Origin: Botryosphaeria dothidea
Lineage: Eukaryota; Ascomycota; Dothideomycetes; Botryosphaeriales; Botryosphaeriaceae
Assembly (NCBI GenBank): GCA_011503125.2
Contig: WWBZ02000016.1
Coordinates: 3,968,001 to 4,032,000, forward strand
DNA length: 64,000 bases
Reading direction: 5' to 3'
Every line of letters starts with the position of its first letter. Position 1 is the first letter of the stretch. A program made the position numbers and the translations under genes. This document shows positions 11,793 to 23,243 of this stretch, one piece after another. A model generated the notes under the pieces. That model saw only the letters and a list, made by a program, of their open reading frames with translations, was not told the origin of the DNA and ran no database searches.

Positions 11793-12548
11793 GGTGGCGG
11801 GCGGGGTATTTGGCCGTGTAAGGTACTGGAGTGCAGTGCCTATGCTCCGGAATCTCTCAAGAGAACTGCAGGCTGAGTCAGAGAGGGGAAAGGGCTATGA
11901 AAGCGAGGAGAAGGTTTGCATGAGATATATGAAAAGAGGAGAGAAACGGCTGTATAGTGACACAAGCGCACGATAGAAGCAGCATCAGGGCCATGATGAC
12001 AGCAGTGCATGTCGTTCAAACGAGGGGCTTTGGGTGACAAGTGATGGGTTGCAGCATACTCCCGGATACAGACGGCCAACAAAAGACCAAATGTTAAGAT
12101 ACTCGGGCGTGTCAGCCAGAATATTCAACAAAGGTTTTCGCAAGCATCAAAACAGAAGGTTGTGAAGGTACCTTAAGAGCCTGGCCTTGGAAAAATCCAG
12201 CGGGAAGGCAACAGTGCTACCGAACAAATGGTAGCCGCGGGGGTGCGAGTTTGCCGTGCCGTGAGCGCAGGGCTAGTCCGCCAATCAGCACGATTCGAAG
12301 ACGCGAACGCGAGGAGAGCGGAGACGGGTTTGCACAAATCCAGGAATGCCGTGAAGTGCGGGGCGGGTACGTACTAAAAAAAAGTCGGAGGGGTGCGTGG
12401 ATGATGGGAGAGTGAGAAAGTTAGTTGGCAGTGGCGGGCGGATGTGCGGCCGCCGACTCGATCATCTCTCTGACGTTTTGGCGCCCGGAGCTCTGCCGCG
12501 CGCTGCCTCGACACCAGATCACCGCTTCACGTCCCCAGCCTCGAGCTC
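11793..12548. promoter_or_regulatory. Shared divergent promoter region
   Basis: 756 bp between the start codons of the M16 protease (minus) and the ZW10/Dsl1-like gene (plus). No coding frame is supported; individual elements are not assigned. Confidence 0.5.
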
Positions 12549-15272
12549 ATGCCGCCCATTCTGACTCCCGAGAAGCTCGGCCACGTTGTTCTCGAGTCTG
12601 TCGAGCATGGCGCCTACCCCGACAGCGAGCACGTCGCCTCGGCCCAGCTGCCGCAGGACGCGCTGCCCACCCTGCTCGCTGGCATTGAGCGAGCCCAGAA
12701 CGAAGTCAAGGTGCGCCCTCCCCCGAACGCCGCTCTGCCTCTGTTGCTGACCGCGTCCAAGGCCGAGATCCGCTCTCTAAGCCGCGACGCCGCCCCGGAC
12801 ATTGACGGCTGGATTGCCCAGGCCAAGCAACTGCAGGCTGACATTGAACGCTCCCGCGCAACCGCCCACGACATCGTCCAGCAGGCTGAGGCCGGCAGAT
12901 CCCTGCAGGCCCACGTAGAGGATGCCTCCAGCAAGGCCGCTCTGCTTAAGAGCGAGCTCGCCTTCAACGACACGCTCACTGCCACCGTCGAGCGCATAAA
13001 GCAGGCCTCAGATCTGCTAGACAAAGCCCAAGATGCCTCTGTCCAGCACAGCGTCATTGAAGCCTTGGACAGCATGAAGCAGGCCGACAATCTTATCGTG
13101 CATTTGGGTCCCTTTAGAGACACCAGGGTGGCCGGGGTGCTGCACAAACGCGCAAACCAGCTGCGCGAAGCTTTGGCTGAGAACGCCATAGGTGCTTGGA
13201 ACCTCCTGTTGGTCGTGGATGTTGTCCACAAGCGTGTTACCATCCACGGACAGGCTGACAGTAAGTGCTTGACAGTGATGTGTGGAACGTGGTTTTTGAC
13301 AAACAGCAGATTTCACCCTCGTAACCGTGGTCGATGCACTCTCTCGGCTCGGTACTCTAGATACTGCCCTCCAGAAACTCCAGAGAGGTCTTGAGCAAGC
13401 TATAATCACCCCTCGTTTAGCTGTGACGAATGTTCCCAATACCACGAATCTCAATATCGCCGGCGACACCATCGAGATATCTCAAGATGCGGCGACGTCG
13501 GACGTAGTCGCGACTCTGGACGATGTCCGGCATATTTGCGAATACCTCAGCACGAAACTACCCGCATCCATCTCCAAACCTCTCTCCGACAAACTCGTGC
13601 CTGCTTTGACTGCCCGGGTGACTTCTGATTGGCTTGATTCTTCGATTCCCACGTCGCTCAACGAGCTTGGTCCGTACCAAACGGTGTTATCTTCGGTTTC
13701 TGGGCTTGCGGATTACATTGAAGGGCTCGGCTGGCCCTGTCAAGAACTTAGTGAATGGGTAGAAAAGGCACCACGGAATTGGTTGGCGCGTAGGAAAGAG
13801 GACGCATTAGCATCGGTCCGGGCGCTGTGCTCTCAAGGCATTTCAAACAAGAAAGAAGTGGAGCGGGTGGAAACACAAATGGTATCTCGCGACGACGCAA
13901 TAATGGCTGGCGAAACGGCAGAAGAGGTCGATGACGATTGGGCAGCCTGGGATAATGATGGTGGAGACAAGGCGTCGGAGACTGGTGAGATAAAGACTCA
14001 GAAACAAGAAACAGCAAACATCGAGGAAGAGGATATGGATGCCGATGCTTGGGGCATTGAGGACGATGCTGAGGACGCGACTGAATCTAAGTCCGAGAAG
14101 GGCTCGAAAGGCAATCCCGAGGAAGAAGACGCGGATGCCTGGGGTTGGGGCGATGACGATGAGCCTGGAGATGGTCAGGGTGCAGAGAAGAAGGGCGAAG
14201 CGGCGGCAAACGATTCTCCCAAGAAATCGAAGAAGCCGAGTGGAGAGGCACGCAAAACTGGGCCCCAAGAGCGAGAGTTGACGTTGCGGGAGAAATACAC
14301 AGTCACGGGAATACCGGACGCCATCATGGAGATCATCACACAGATTGTCTCCGATGCTCAAGAATTGGCTCAACCAGAGTAGGTGGTGCCCTGCCAACAT
14401 ATTTACACCCACTGACAGTCTTTAGCTTCGCTGATTCCCCAATCGCGCCGGCTGGCCTTGGCCTATACTCTATTCCTACCCTTATTTTGGCCATGTACCG
14501 AGCGACCGCTCCGGTCTACTATACTAATGACATTGCCGGAAACATGCTGGCTTATAACGATTCTACGCGCTTAGTAGACGAGCTGCGCAGCTTTCTGACA
14601 AGACAAGCTGAAGCCGATGACTCTTCAGAGCTTCCGCTGTCCTCGAGACCTTCGAAGCGTCTGCGACTCGACGCTGATTTGAAGTCCATTGAAAGCTTCA
14701 GCAAACGCGCGTACGGCAAGGAAATGGAGTCGCAAAGAACGATCCTACGAGATCTCCTCGACGGGGCGCAAGGCTTTAGCAACTGTACCACAGCGCCTTT
14801 CGCAGCCGAGTGTGAGAATGCCGTGTCAATGACGGTGGACCGAATCAGGGATGTCGCCAAGCAGTGGACTGGCATATTGTCACACTCAGTGTTGCTACAA
14901 TCACTTGGCTCCCTCCTCGCCACCGTGCTCAACAAGATGATCGTTGAAATCGAGGATATGAGCGACATCTCGGAAGATGAGTCAAAACGGCTTCGCGATT
15001 TCTGCACCCGCGTCTCAGCCATCAGCGACCTGTTCACGCAGCCGCAGCAGCAGGGGGATATGACAAGTATCTACACGCCAAACTGGTTCAAGTTCCAGTA
15101 CTTGGGCGAGATTCTCGAGAGCAGCCTCGCAGACATCAAGTATCTGTGGACCGAGGGAGAACTCAAGCTAGAATTTGAGGCTGATGAGGTGGTGGACCTG
15201 ATTGAGGCGCTGTTTGCGGATAGCGATTACCGGAGAAAGGCTATCGCTGACATCAGGAGGACTGCTCGATGA
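12549..15272 (+). CDS. ZW10/Dsl1-type vesicle-tethering subunit
   Basis: Likely the ZW10-related subunit of the Dsl1/NRZ complex, which tethers COPI vesicles at the ER. Exons 12549-13260, 13307 (or 13310)-14378 and 14426-15272; the two acceptors of intron 1 differ by one codon. About 875 residues. The N-terminal half is largely helical (SLSRDAAPDIDGWIAQAKQL, TATVERIKQASDLLDKAQD), as in ZW10. The middle carries an acidic low-complexity segment with repeated tryptophans (DDWAAWDNDGG, ADAWGIEDDAED, ADAWGWGDDDE), followed by the family's conserved block LREKYTVTGIPDAIMEII, and a C-terminal helical domain with LYSIPTLILAMYRATAP. The acidic Trp motifs look like the COPI-binding lasso of yeast Dsl1. 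The family assignment comes from layout and the C-terminal block rather than an alignment. Confidence 0.85.
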
Positions 15273-15590
15273 GAATTTCATGATTCCATGCCTCATGGTC
15301 TCGCATTAGAACAGAGGAAAGAATTGATGTAGTAGTGAAAGCAACCAGATCCGTGCGTATTCGTTTTGCCGGGTAGTCAGGCAGTGGAAGTGTGGCCGAA
15401 GCTTTGCGGGATGACGTCCAAGGGTCCGTCGCCGGAGCTTTCGACCCAAGAAATTATTTCCCGCCCAAACGCTTCCCCGCCATTTACTACTCATCACAGC
15501 AACATTGCGCCCACGCTACCGCCTACAACTTGACACACTCTTGAATCTTGTCGATTACCTCCAGACGCCCAGCAATTACCACGAAACCCG
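15273..15590. other. Spacer with DPH4 promoter
   Basis: 318 bp holding the 3' end of the ZW10-like gene and the 5' flank of DPH4. I see no further feature. Confidence 0.5.
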
Positions 15591-16250
15591 GTGGAACAGG
15601 TCCGCAGTCCAAGTCCTCCGCTCCAAGACACCGAACCCTCAGCCATGCCCTCCGCAACGACCGCACCGCCGCCACCGCCACCCGCCGCCGCCTCCCTCGC
15701 ACCCTCCTTCAACGCATACCGCATCCTCTCCCTCCCGTCGCCTTTCAACAGCACCACAAATTCTTCTTCCTCCTCCACCGCCGCACCTCCCCCGACCGCC
15801 CTTTCCCCCACCGTCATCAAAGCCGCCTACCGCCGCGCCCTCCTTACCCACCACCCAGACAAGCAGCAACAAAACCAACAGCATCGCGCCCAACACTCCG
15901 TCGACGCCATCACCGCCGCCTACAAGACACTGCTCGATCCGTCCGCCCGCGCCGCGCACGACCGCGCGCTGCGGCTGCGCGGCGCGACGAAAACGGCGGA
16001 CGATGACGGGGATGGGGACGCGGAAGAGGAGTGGCGGTTAGGGCTGGAGGCGGTGGATTTGGACGACCTGGCGTTCGACGAGGCGACGGGGCGGTGGTGG
16101 CGCGGGTGCAGGTGTGGAGCCGAACGCGGGTTCGTGGTGGACGATGACGCGTTGGAGGAGGAGGCGGGTGCGGGTGGGAGTGAGGTGCTGGTGGGGTGTG
16201 TGGGGTGTAGTTTGTGGATGAGGGTGGGGTTTGCGGTTGCGGAGGATTGA
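15591..16250 (+). CDS. DPH4: Diphthamide biosynthesis J-protein DPH4
   Basis: Supplies electrons and iron through its zinc-finger domain for the first step of diphthamide synthesis on translation elongation factor 2 (Jjj3/DPH4 family). Single exon, 219 residues from 15591 or 201 from the second in-frame ATG at 15645, which may be the true start because the family has a short N terminus. The J domain contains the invariant HPD in LLTHHPDKQQ and ends in YKTLLDPSARAAHD. The CSL-type zinc finger at the C terminus has CRCG followed by CVGC, the four expected cysteines, and SLWMRV. The N terminus is Pro/Ala-rich and GC-skewed. Ser/Asn and Gln/Asn insertions expand the J domain compared with yeast. 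Confidence 0.93.
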   Translation: MEQVRSPSPPLQDTEPSAMPSATTAPPPPPPAAASLAPSFNAYRILSLPSPFNSTTNSSSSSTAAPPPTALSPTVIKAAYRRALLTHHPDKQQQNQQHRAQHSVDAITAAYKTLLDPSARAAHDRALRLRGATKTADDDGDGDAEEEWRLGLEAVDLDDLAFDEATGRWWRGCRCGAERGFVVDDDALEEEAGAGGSEVLVGCVGCSLWMRVGFAVAED

Positions 16251-17422
16251 GAGTGGGGGTCTGAGTTGGGATTACTTTCGAGGATTGATGAGTGGATGTG
16301 GCACGAGAGTATCTGGACTCGGCGACGAGCACAAAGAACTCGGCCAGATCGGGGTCCAGGAGTGATTATGAGAGAGAAGAAAGCAGCCAGCCACACACTT
16401 GGCGGATCCTGCTCCTGCGGCGTCGATTTGCTTGATTACCTCGCCGAATCCGCGGTCCAGTGCCACGGATTGAATGGTACGAGGCAGGGGAAAAGGGTTG
16501 TTTGGATAGGACGACGGCCAACTTTCGATTTAAAGAGAACGAGATGGTTGTCCTCAGACGGGGACACAGACATGCTTGCAGGCAAGCCCGCCACAACTCT
16601 CAATCTCTTCTGATGGGAGCCGAAGAAGACTGAGGAGTATGAAGGAGGAGAAGGGCGCACCCCTTCTGCGAGAAAAGGAACAGAGACTTGTCGGCGAGCT
16701 TTGAAAACAGCCCAGTCACCTCAACATTGCTCACAGGGAGTAGAGGGATTCATCCGGACGCAAGTTTCATCAATCTGTCTGAACACCAGTGTCAGGGTGA
16801 ATGTTTCAACTTCCCATACCTATACTCGATTGTTATCCTTTCGCGCCTCAGGAGCACAGCTGCGGGCTATGTTGTCTAGGAATCCAAGGAAAGGAATACA
16901 AGACGCACCATCACGATTCCAAGCATCAATGGAGAAATCATCTGTTTCTGTATTTGTACAAGCTATTCTCAGAACCCGAGATCCTTTCTATGCCCCACCC
17001 CACGTCAATCCTCTGCGCCGGAGTAGGAACGCGGAAAGGATATATAACCGCCAGCCAATCTAGGGTATCTCGAGTGTATCCAAGAGGAAAAAGGGGGAGA
17101 AAAAATCATCAAAAAGGAAAACAGAACCTCAAGCCGACCAGCGCCTAAGAGAAGAAATATACAAAAGAGAGTAGAAAAGCAGCAAACGGCCGTCACATCG
17201 TTAGTGAACATCCACAGAAAAGAGAAGAAACAGAGAAAGCTCAAATCTCTTACCCACAAGCATTGTTACAAAGGAAACAGTCCAATGAAACAACTATTCC
17301 GCAGGAACCTGAGCAGAAGACTGAAAAGAAAAGCAGAACTCTCTCTTAAAAAACAAAGCCGCCAACGACCTCAACCTGCAACTCTCCTGAAACGGGGAGA
17401 GCGAAGGAGATAAATCAATCAA
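16251..17422. other. Convergent spacer with foldback copy
   Basis: 1.17 kb between the 3' ends of DPH4 and the Zn2Cys6 gene. It holds a related hairpin at 16722-16816 and a purine-rich A/G stretch at about 17080-17400; no gene is supported. Confidence 0.6.
16722..16816. repeat. Foldback element, diverged copy 2
   Basis: Shares with copy 1, in the same order, caacattgc, then gggagt, then attcatccggacg (copy 1: attcgtccggacg). The right arm, 16791-16816, is an imperfect reverse complement of the left arm: its complement reads tgggaagttgaaacattca, close to the left arm of the copy at 23160 (tgggagttgaagcactcgt). More degraded than copy 1; no outer arms recognised. Confidence 0.6.
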
Positions 17423-20239
17423 TCAATCCAAAAACAACTTGGCCAAAAGCCTATCAAAGAAAATCGACATGTCGACCGGGCTTCCATGCTCCTGCGAACC
17501 GACATCGCCGTTCCTGCCATAGTCGCGCAACCCCCTTCCCATCTTCGCGCCCATCATCTTCAACACACTCCCACCCGCATGGCGCCTCTGCACCAGGTAC
17601 TCTCGCGCATTCTTCAATGAACCTTTCAGCCCGTCGATGAATCGCGCCGACACAGCGTCCTTTTCGGCCTGTTGCCGACGCGCGCGCCTGGAAGACGAAG
17701 ATACCGGATCAAAGCCCTGCAGGCGCGAGCAGTGGCAGCCGCGGTAGCAGGTGCGGTAGAAAGCGATGAGACGGTTGGCGGATTCCTCATGGGTAAGCGA
17801 GACGAGCGAGGCGGTGTCGCTGTCTGCCTCGTCTTCGTTGATGCTGGAGGACGAGGAGTGGACGCCGTCAGTCGTATCGGTAGGAGGCCTCTCGGGACCG
17901 AAGACGAGGACGTTGTGGTTCAAGAACATTGAATTGTTTAGCGCAGCGGTACTGCTACTATTATCGAAAGAAGAAGAGGCCCCGGAGTGGGCGTGGTAGG
18001 GCTTTTTGGCGGCGTGGTATTGGACGCTCTCGACGGCCATGCACAGGGTTGCCAGAGCTGCAAGCACGGGCGGCCAATCTGTGCAGCGGCGGGCTAGGCA
18101 GATGAACTCAAGCTTGCTAAGAGCTTCGCGAAGGAGGTCCTGGGCAAGGGATGGGATGACAGCGCCGAGCTGACCGCGGATGAAGCATGGCTTCATGTTG
18201 TAAACACTGTTATTGTTCGAGAAGGTGTAGAACAAGGGTACTGAGGTATCGAGTTCAGTTTGGTCACCGATATGGACCAGTACGAGAAGTTTGAGGGCTG
18301 TATGGAGAAGATGGCGATGGCCAGTCTAGAAAACAAGGTCAGAGAATCTCTTCACGGTTCATCACATCGAAACTCACATCAGAAAGATCCCGGTAAAGCA
18401 TGTAAACGTGCTTGAGGATTCGAAGTGGTGAGTTGTACAAGGGGAACTGGCGGAAAGACAACTCGTCATTGATGAGCTTTGATAGGTGCTTATCCAGCTC
18501 ATTCCGGAGATCTGAAGTGTCGGCCAATATGGCAGGCAGAACGCTGTGGTCATCTTGATGTGGGGAACTTCCCAACATTGCATGGCCACTCCGGAAAGGC
18601 CAGTCGTACACGATATGGCTGTGGATAAGCTGGCTTGGGTGGTCAGGAATCACCCTCCGGACTTGCGTCAGCAGCGGTGGTCCAAAGCCAAGTTTCAGGT
18701 TAACAAAAGAGATCTCAGGCGCTATGGTGTACGCGCCCGGACCAAAATATGTGTCGAGTGTTCGTTCCATAGGACACCAGCCCAACTCATCTGTTTCGCC
18801 AGGTCATATGTCAGCACCCAAAACTGCGTGGCGACGACCTGGTTATCTGCCTTCCGGAAATTTAAACGCCTCTCAAGGACAACATGAACGGGAATTCAAG
18901 AAAAATGAAGTACAAGATTTTTCAATATGCGCACCAGGATACATATCGGAAAGGCTAAAAGCCAAGCGGCTCCCGGAAGGGACTGTACTCCTCGCCACTG
19001 GATTCTACCGGCGATGGGTCCGCTTTTGCGCTTGTTGAAAAAGATGAACCTTGGAACCCACCAGAGAGCATAGAAGGAGTCAAATCCTCCAGTGTCTTTC
19101 CACGGCAAGGTTGCCGCACGAGATCGGTCCGGAAATGCTCAATACAAGCCTTGCATGGAATGCCAGGGTCGCACTGTCAAGAAAACGTGTAAGCAAGAGA
19201 CTTTCGAATTGGGGCTCTCTCGTTTTACTGGAAAGGCCTTTCTCTTATGTCATTCCTACAGTTCTCTCGATTCGATATCTCTTACCTTTTCCTTTCGCTG
19301 CCTGCAGCTGTCACAGGCCTTGACTCGACGCATGAGAGCTGCATGTTTCTTCTGGTCCGGCGTCAGAGGGTTTTTGCGGCCCCTCGGCCTCTTCGCGTTG
19401 GGAGAATGCTCCGTCCCGTACGTGAGCATCCGTCCTGAGTCCTCACTTGGGCGGCAGTGTATGAAGCTCAGCGTGTTTTTGGACATGCTGGAACCAACAC
19501 TGGTGGGAGTAAAGCGCTTGAGTTGATCCCCGGTCAGCCGCCTTGTTCGCTGGACATAAACGGATTTGTTTCTCTGTGGCTGTGACTGGCTGTTAACTGC
19601 CGCTGCGCTTTGCTGGGGAGGGGCGAGGAGCTCATTCTGCTTGTGCGCGGCGTACAAGGTATCGAACGAACGGTCGGAATTGAAGGAAGAACCGGTATAG
19701 CCCAGGCTTGGCTCGGAGCAGAAAGAGTACTCTGAAAAGGTATGATTCTGCTGTGGGATGGGAATGCCGCCAACAGAGCTGCTAAATGACGATTTCTCAG
19801 AAGAGGTAGCATTGAACGATGTCATGCTACCACCTTCGGTCAGGAACAAGGGGTTGAAAGGTTCAGAGTTCATGTTGCAGGCAGTGATCAAGTCGTCAGA
19901 AAGGAGATCCATGGTAGGGCTCACAACGGTGGAACTGATAACGGAATTGTCCCATTCGCGTAGTCCCTGTGTGAGAGCAGAGGGGCCGGCGGAGGTGGGC
20001 ATATCGAAACATGGCTGTAGATGCACCGAAGGAGACGTTGGAGACGCGTCGTGGAGAAGGCTGAAGTCGCGGGTATCGGCAGGCGAAGTCAGATCAGGCT
20101 GGTCTCCGAAGTGGAGGCCCATGGCGAAGAAGCCGTCATTAAGCTCGCCATTGCCACAGAATTTGAGATGGTCGTCCAGACTGATGTCAGGAAAAGTGTC
20201 GGGGAGGAATTCAGGAAAAGATTCGCGATGGGTGGACAT
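17423..20239 (-). CDS. Zn2Cys6 (fungal binuclear zinc cluster) transcription factor
   Basis: Nuclear DNA-binding regulator, 793 residues. Exons: 20239-19286, 19173-19062, 18790-18378 and 18325-17423. The first about 300 residues are Ser/Thr/Gln-rich and probably disordered. The zinc cluster lies mid-protein and is split by an intron: ACDSCRQRKEK, then CDPGIPCKAC, then CRGKT, giving Cys309, 312, 319, 325, 328 and 341. A basic segment (PRGRKNPLTPDQKKHAALMR) precedes it. After the cluster come LEDLTPSML and ELGWCPMERTLDTY, an LGW-P--R block seen in one subfamily of fungal zinc-cluster proteins, then a helical C-terminal half. The intron at 18791-19061 is 271 nt, unusually long, and the frame stays open for about 105 nt into it. 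Target genes cannot be inferred. Confidence 0.88.
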
Positions 20240-20889
20240 CTAAGGAAAGGGCCTTCACTAAGACAGGAGTCAGCCAGCGCCCAGCTGGTTGGCGTGTGGA
20301 AGGACATACAGGCAGTGTTGTTGCTTTCGGGAGCGGAACAGCACGTGTCACGTTGGAGAGAGTGCGAGACGGAAGCGGATCAATTTCTAGCAGGTTTGCT
20401 TCGAGGCAGAGGATCAAGCGAGCGACTCGGAGCGGAGATGGCGCATGATTGTTATAAGCGATGGTGGAGCGGGAAGGCAGTGCGGCGAGGCAGCCACAAT
20501 GCGGCTCCCGTTGTTGCCTGGCCGGCGGCTTCCGCGGTCGTGGTGCCAGTCGGCTCGTCGAAGCTTATCACGTTTGCAGGGCGGACATGGCAGTGAGCAG
20601 TAGCCCCGTGTCAAACCTGGCTGTTCCGCGTCGCGCGGCGCTTGGTCGCGAGCGGGAGCGCAGGTGTGCGCTGTCGCACAAGATCGGCTTCCCGTCCCCC
20701 CGCCTGCTCACCGGTGAAGGCGTGCAGGCTACCGGTTCCAGTGAGCATCCATGAGCAAATCCGCCTTGCATGTGGCCCCAGAAGATCCCTAGAACGCCCG
20801 TAGAATACATGCAGTCAGCCAGCCGCTGTTCCCCGCCTGCCCGTCGCACAGCCCACCTGACTCCCCGGATCCGGCTTCGCCAACCGTGT
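20240..20889. other. Upstream region of the Zn2Cys6 gene
   Basis: 650 bp between the start of the zinc-cluster gene and the stop of the AAA ATPase gene on the same strand. Presumed promoter plus terminator; no element identified. Confidence 0.5.
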
Positions 20890-22637
20890 TCACGCGCCCC
20901 TCCTCCACCCCCCGAATACCCCATCGCCCTCAAATCCCGGGTACGAGTGCAGTTCCGTTGGCGCGGCCTTGCGCATCCCTCCCCCTCCCACGTCATGCAC
21001 CTCCGATAGCGCTCCCTGGCCCGCCGCCGGCCTTGCAAGGCGAACACTTGGGCCGCTGGAAAGCTCAGCCCTGTCCAGAAGCGGAAGCATCTCCTCGTAC
21101 GCTGATGCGAACTGCCCTCCCGACTCAGCTTCACATGCTTCGGATATCGCTGGCTTAGAGCTATCCATCTGGTCCCGGAGGATTTTGATTTGTTTCTTGA
21201 TGACACGCCAGAGCTCATATCTGTCCAGCGGCGTGCCGTCGCCTTCATCGTCTTCAGAGTCCGATGACTCATTATCATCTTCCGAGTGCGCGAGCTCCAG
21301 GAGCGTCGCCACGAAAGCCTCTTGGAGATAGGCAAAGCTGAATCCGTCCGTAACGTCGGCGATTGCTGGGCAAAGCTTCTCTGGAAACTCGATTGTCTTC
21401 TTGCTTTTGAGCTTGTTCCTCCAGAATTCGCAATAGAGCACCCGCTCATCCTGCGGTTTATTAGCGCATTGATTTCAAATCCAATAATCGGCACGTACGT
21501 TTGACGGAAGAGGGAAGAGATACTTCCGGTCGAATCTGCTCGGCCGCTTGGTGAGTCCTGGATCGAGCTTGTCCACTGCCAATGGTTAGCATTACAACGC
21601 AATGCTAAAGACAGGACGGCCTACGATGGTTGGTGCTAGCAATCATGAGGATGCCATCGTTTGATGCCAGCCCATCAACCTCATTGAAAAAGTAGCTGCG
21701 CGTCCGTTCCGTGACAATTGTGTCGATGTCCTCGAGAACAAGAAGACACGGGCTCATTTGCCTTGCCATACTGAAGACTTGCCCGATCATCCAATCGTAG
21801 GGAGCAGATTTGACATAAAGTGTCGGGATTTGAGGGTTCCGCTCGAACAGGGAATGCATCAGGGCTTTGATGGAGATAGTCTTGCCATTGCCTGCAGGTC
21901 CGTGGAAGATCAAGCCTCTCTGAATCAGGTTAGCTCCTGGGCTGATCTGGTCGAATAAAGAGCTTCATGTTTACCTTCCACGGAACCCCAAAGTCTTCGT
22001 AGACATCTCGGCTGTCAAAGAATTTCTTGGACACTTCCTTCAGCGATTTCTTCATCTTGTGGTCTAGAATGACTTTGTCCCAGCTAGCTTTTTGCACCTG
22101 CCTCCACAATTCCGTATTGCGAGTCCAGTAGTTGTCGTAGACATAAATTGCCTTGGATTGGGACAACCAGGCGCCAATAGTTTTGAGCAGCGCATCGGTA
22201 ATGGAGGACGTAGATGACGGCGTCTCACCCCGAACGGGCTCTTTGAGGACATATTGGAGGTTTACTCTTCCGACAGCAACCAAGTAAAGTATGAAATCCT
22301 CATTGGCCCACTTGTAATGGTATTTTCCGAAGAAGGTTGCCTGCGCGATCGACACTGACGACGATGGCCCGCCGGTGCTGACGCCGCGCCACTGGACAGC
22401 AGGCTCAGACTCTGAGTCAAGTTCTGCAATAGCGTGACCTGCAGCAGCAAACTGGAGCAGAGGGCAATTTTCTTCGGGTATCGTGGTGACGATCAGCTGC
22501 GGATGCTGTGCACGCAAGGCTGAGACAAGCTGCACATCAAGATCTGGGACCTTGCCAGCCGTTTGGGTGTGGTATTCGTCAAACAGCCGAGCCGGCCCAG
22601 GCTGAGAAATGACGGAGAAGGAATCGTCGCCAGACAT
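20890..22637 (-). CDS. AAA-family ATPase, fungal, function unknown
   Basis: Predicted soluble AAA protein of 531 residues. Exons: 22637-21975, 21919-21625, 21575-21499 and 21450-20890, all in phase, with introns of 48-55 nt. The N-terminal about 220 residues form a domain typical of a large fungal AAA group of unknown role, ending in [20 protein letters not shown]. Walker A is GPAGNGKT (228-235), Walker B region LLVLEDID (280-287), sensor 1 IASTNHLDKLD, and arginine-finger region RPSRFDRKY. The domain order (DFGVPWKRG before Walker A) recalls Bcs1-like AAA proteins, but there is no membrane segment for a Bcs1 role. The C terminus has an acidic stretch ([17 protein letters not shown]) and a Gly/Arg-rich end. 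Substrate unknown. Confidence 0.88.
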
Positions 22638-23159
22638 GTTTGATCAAGTCGGGAACGTCCTGTTGTGAATGCGACAGTGATGACGATGGCAGAAATGGAG
22701 ACGTGGAAGTTGGAGGATAGACGAGCTCTTAGCGGGAGTCCCCCACCTTCTATTCTGGGACCAAACACCAGGCAATGGAAACCACAAAGACAAGGTGACA
22801 GCGTGTGTACCAGAGATAACTCTTATACCTGTTGTCAGTGGTGGTGACGCCTGATCGACTCCACCTTGTCCCACATCCACTCTAGGCAGAAACTAGTGAA
22901 GTTGTGTGATTGGTGACAACAACTGAGACCAACACACGCTCTTCGGAGGATCTGCAGCTGAAACGTTCCGAACGCGGGGCGCAGTGCTTCCGACAGTTTG
23001 TATTTTTAGACCTGACCAAGAAGACACCAGGAAGAGGCCGTCCAACTAACTAGAGGATCGATAAAGAAACGAGCTAGATACCGGAGAGTGCCAAGATGAT
23101 AGCGTCACTCCACGGCTCACAAAGTGTGTAGCGGCGATGGCCTTCAATGAACATAAATC

Positions 23160-23243
23160 ATGGGAGTTGAAGCACTCGTCCGGACGCAGGTATTGCATGT
23201 GTCTGGTGGCGAGGCCGTCCGAATGAATGCCTGACTCCCCATA
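23160..23243. repeat. Foldback element, copy 3
   Basis: Imperfect hairpin. The left arm at 23160-23190 contains gaagcactcgtccggacg, matching copy 1 (gaagcattcgtccggacg) at 17 of 18 positions. The right arm at 23211-23243 is its diverged reverse complement and ends in actccccat, mirroring atgggagt. Upstream, agcgtcact at 23101 matches agcgtcacc at 4106 in copy 1, so similarity extends beyond the hairpin. No coding capacity. Confidence 0.7.

Noticed and set aside
15505..16041. Pro/Arg-rich alternate frames over DPH4
   Set aside because: Shadow frames of the J-protein gene; the DPH4 frame carries the HPD motif and the zinc-finger cysteines.
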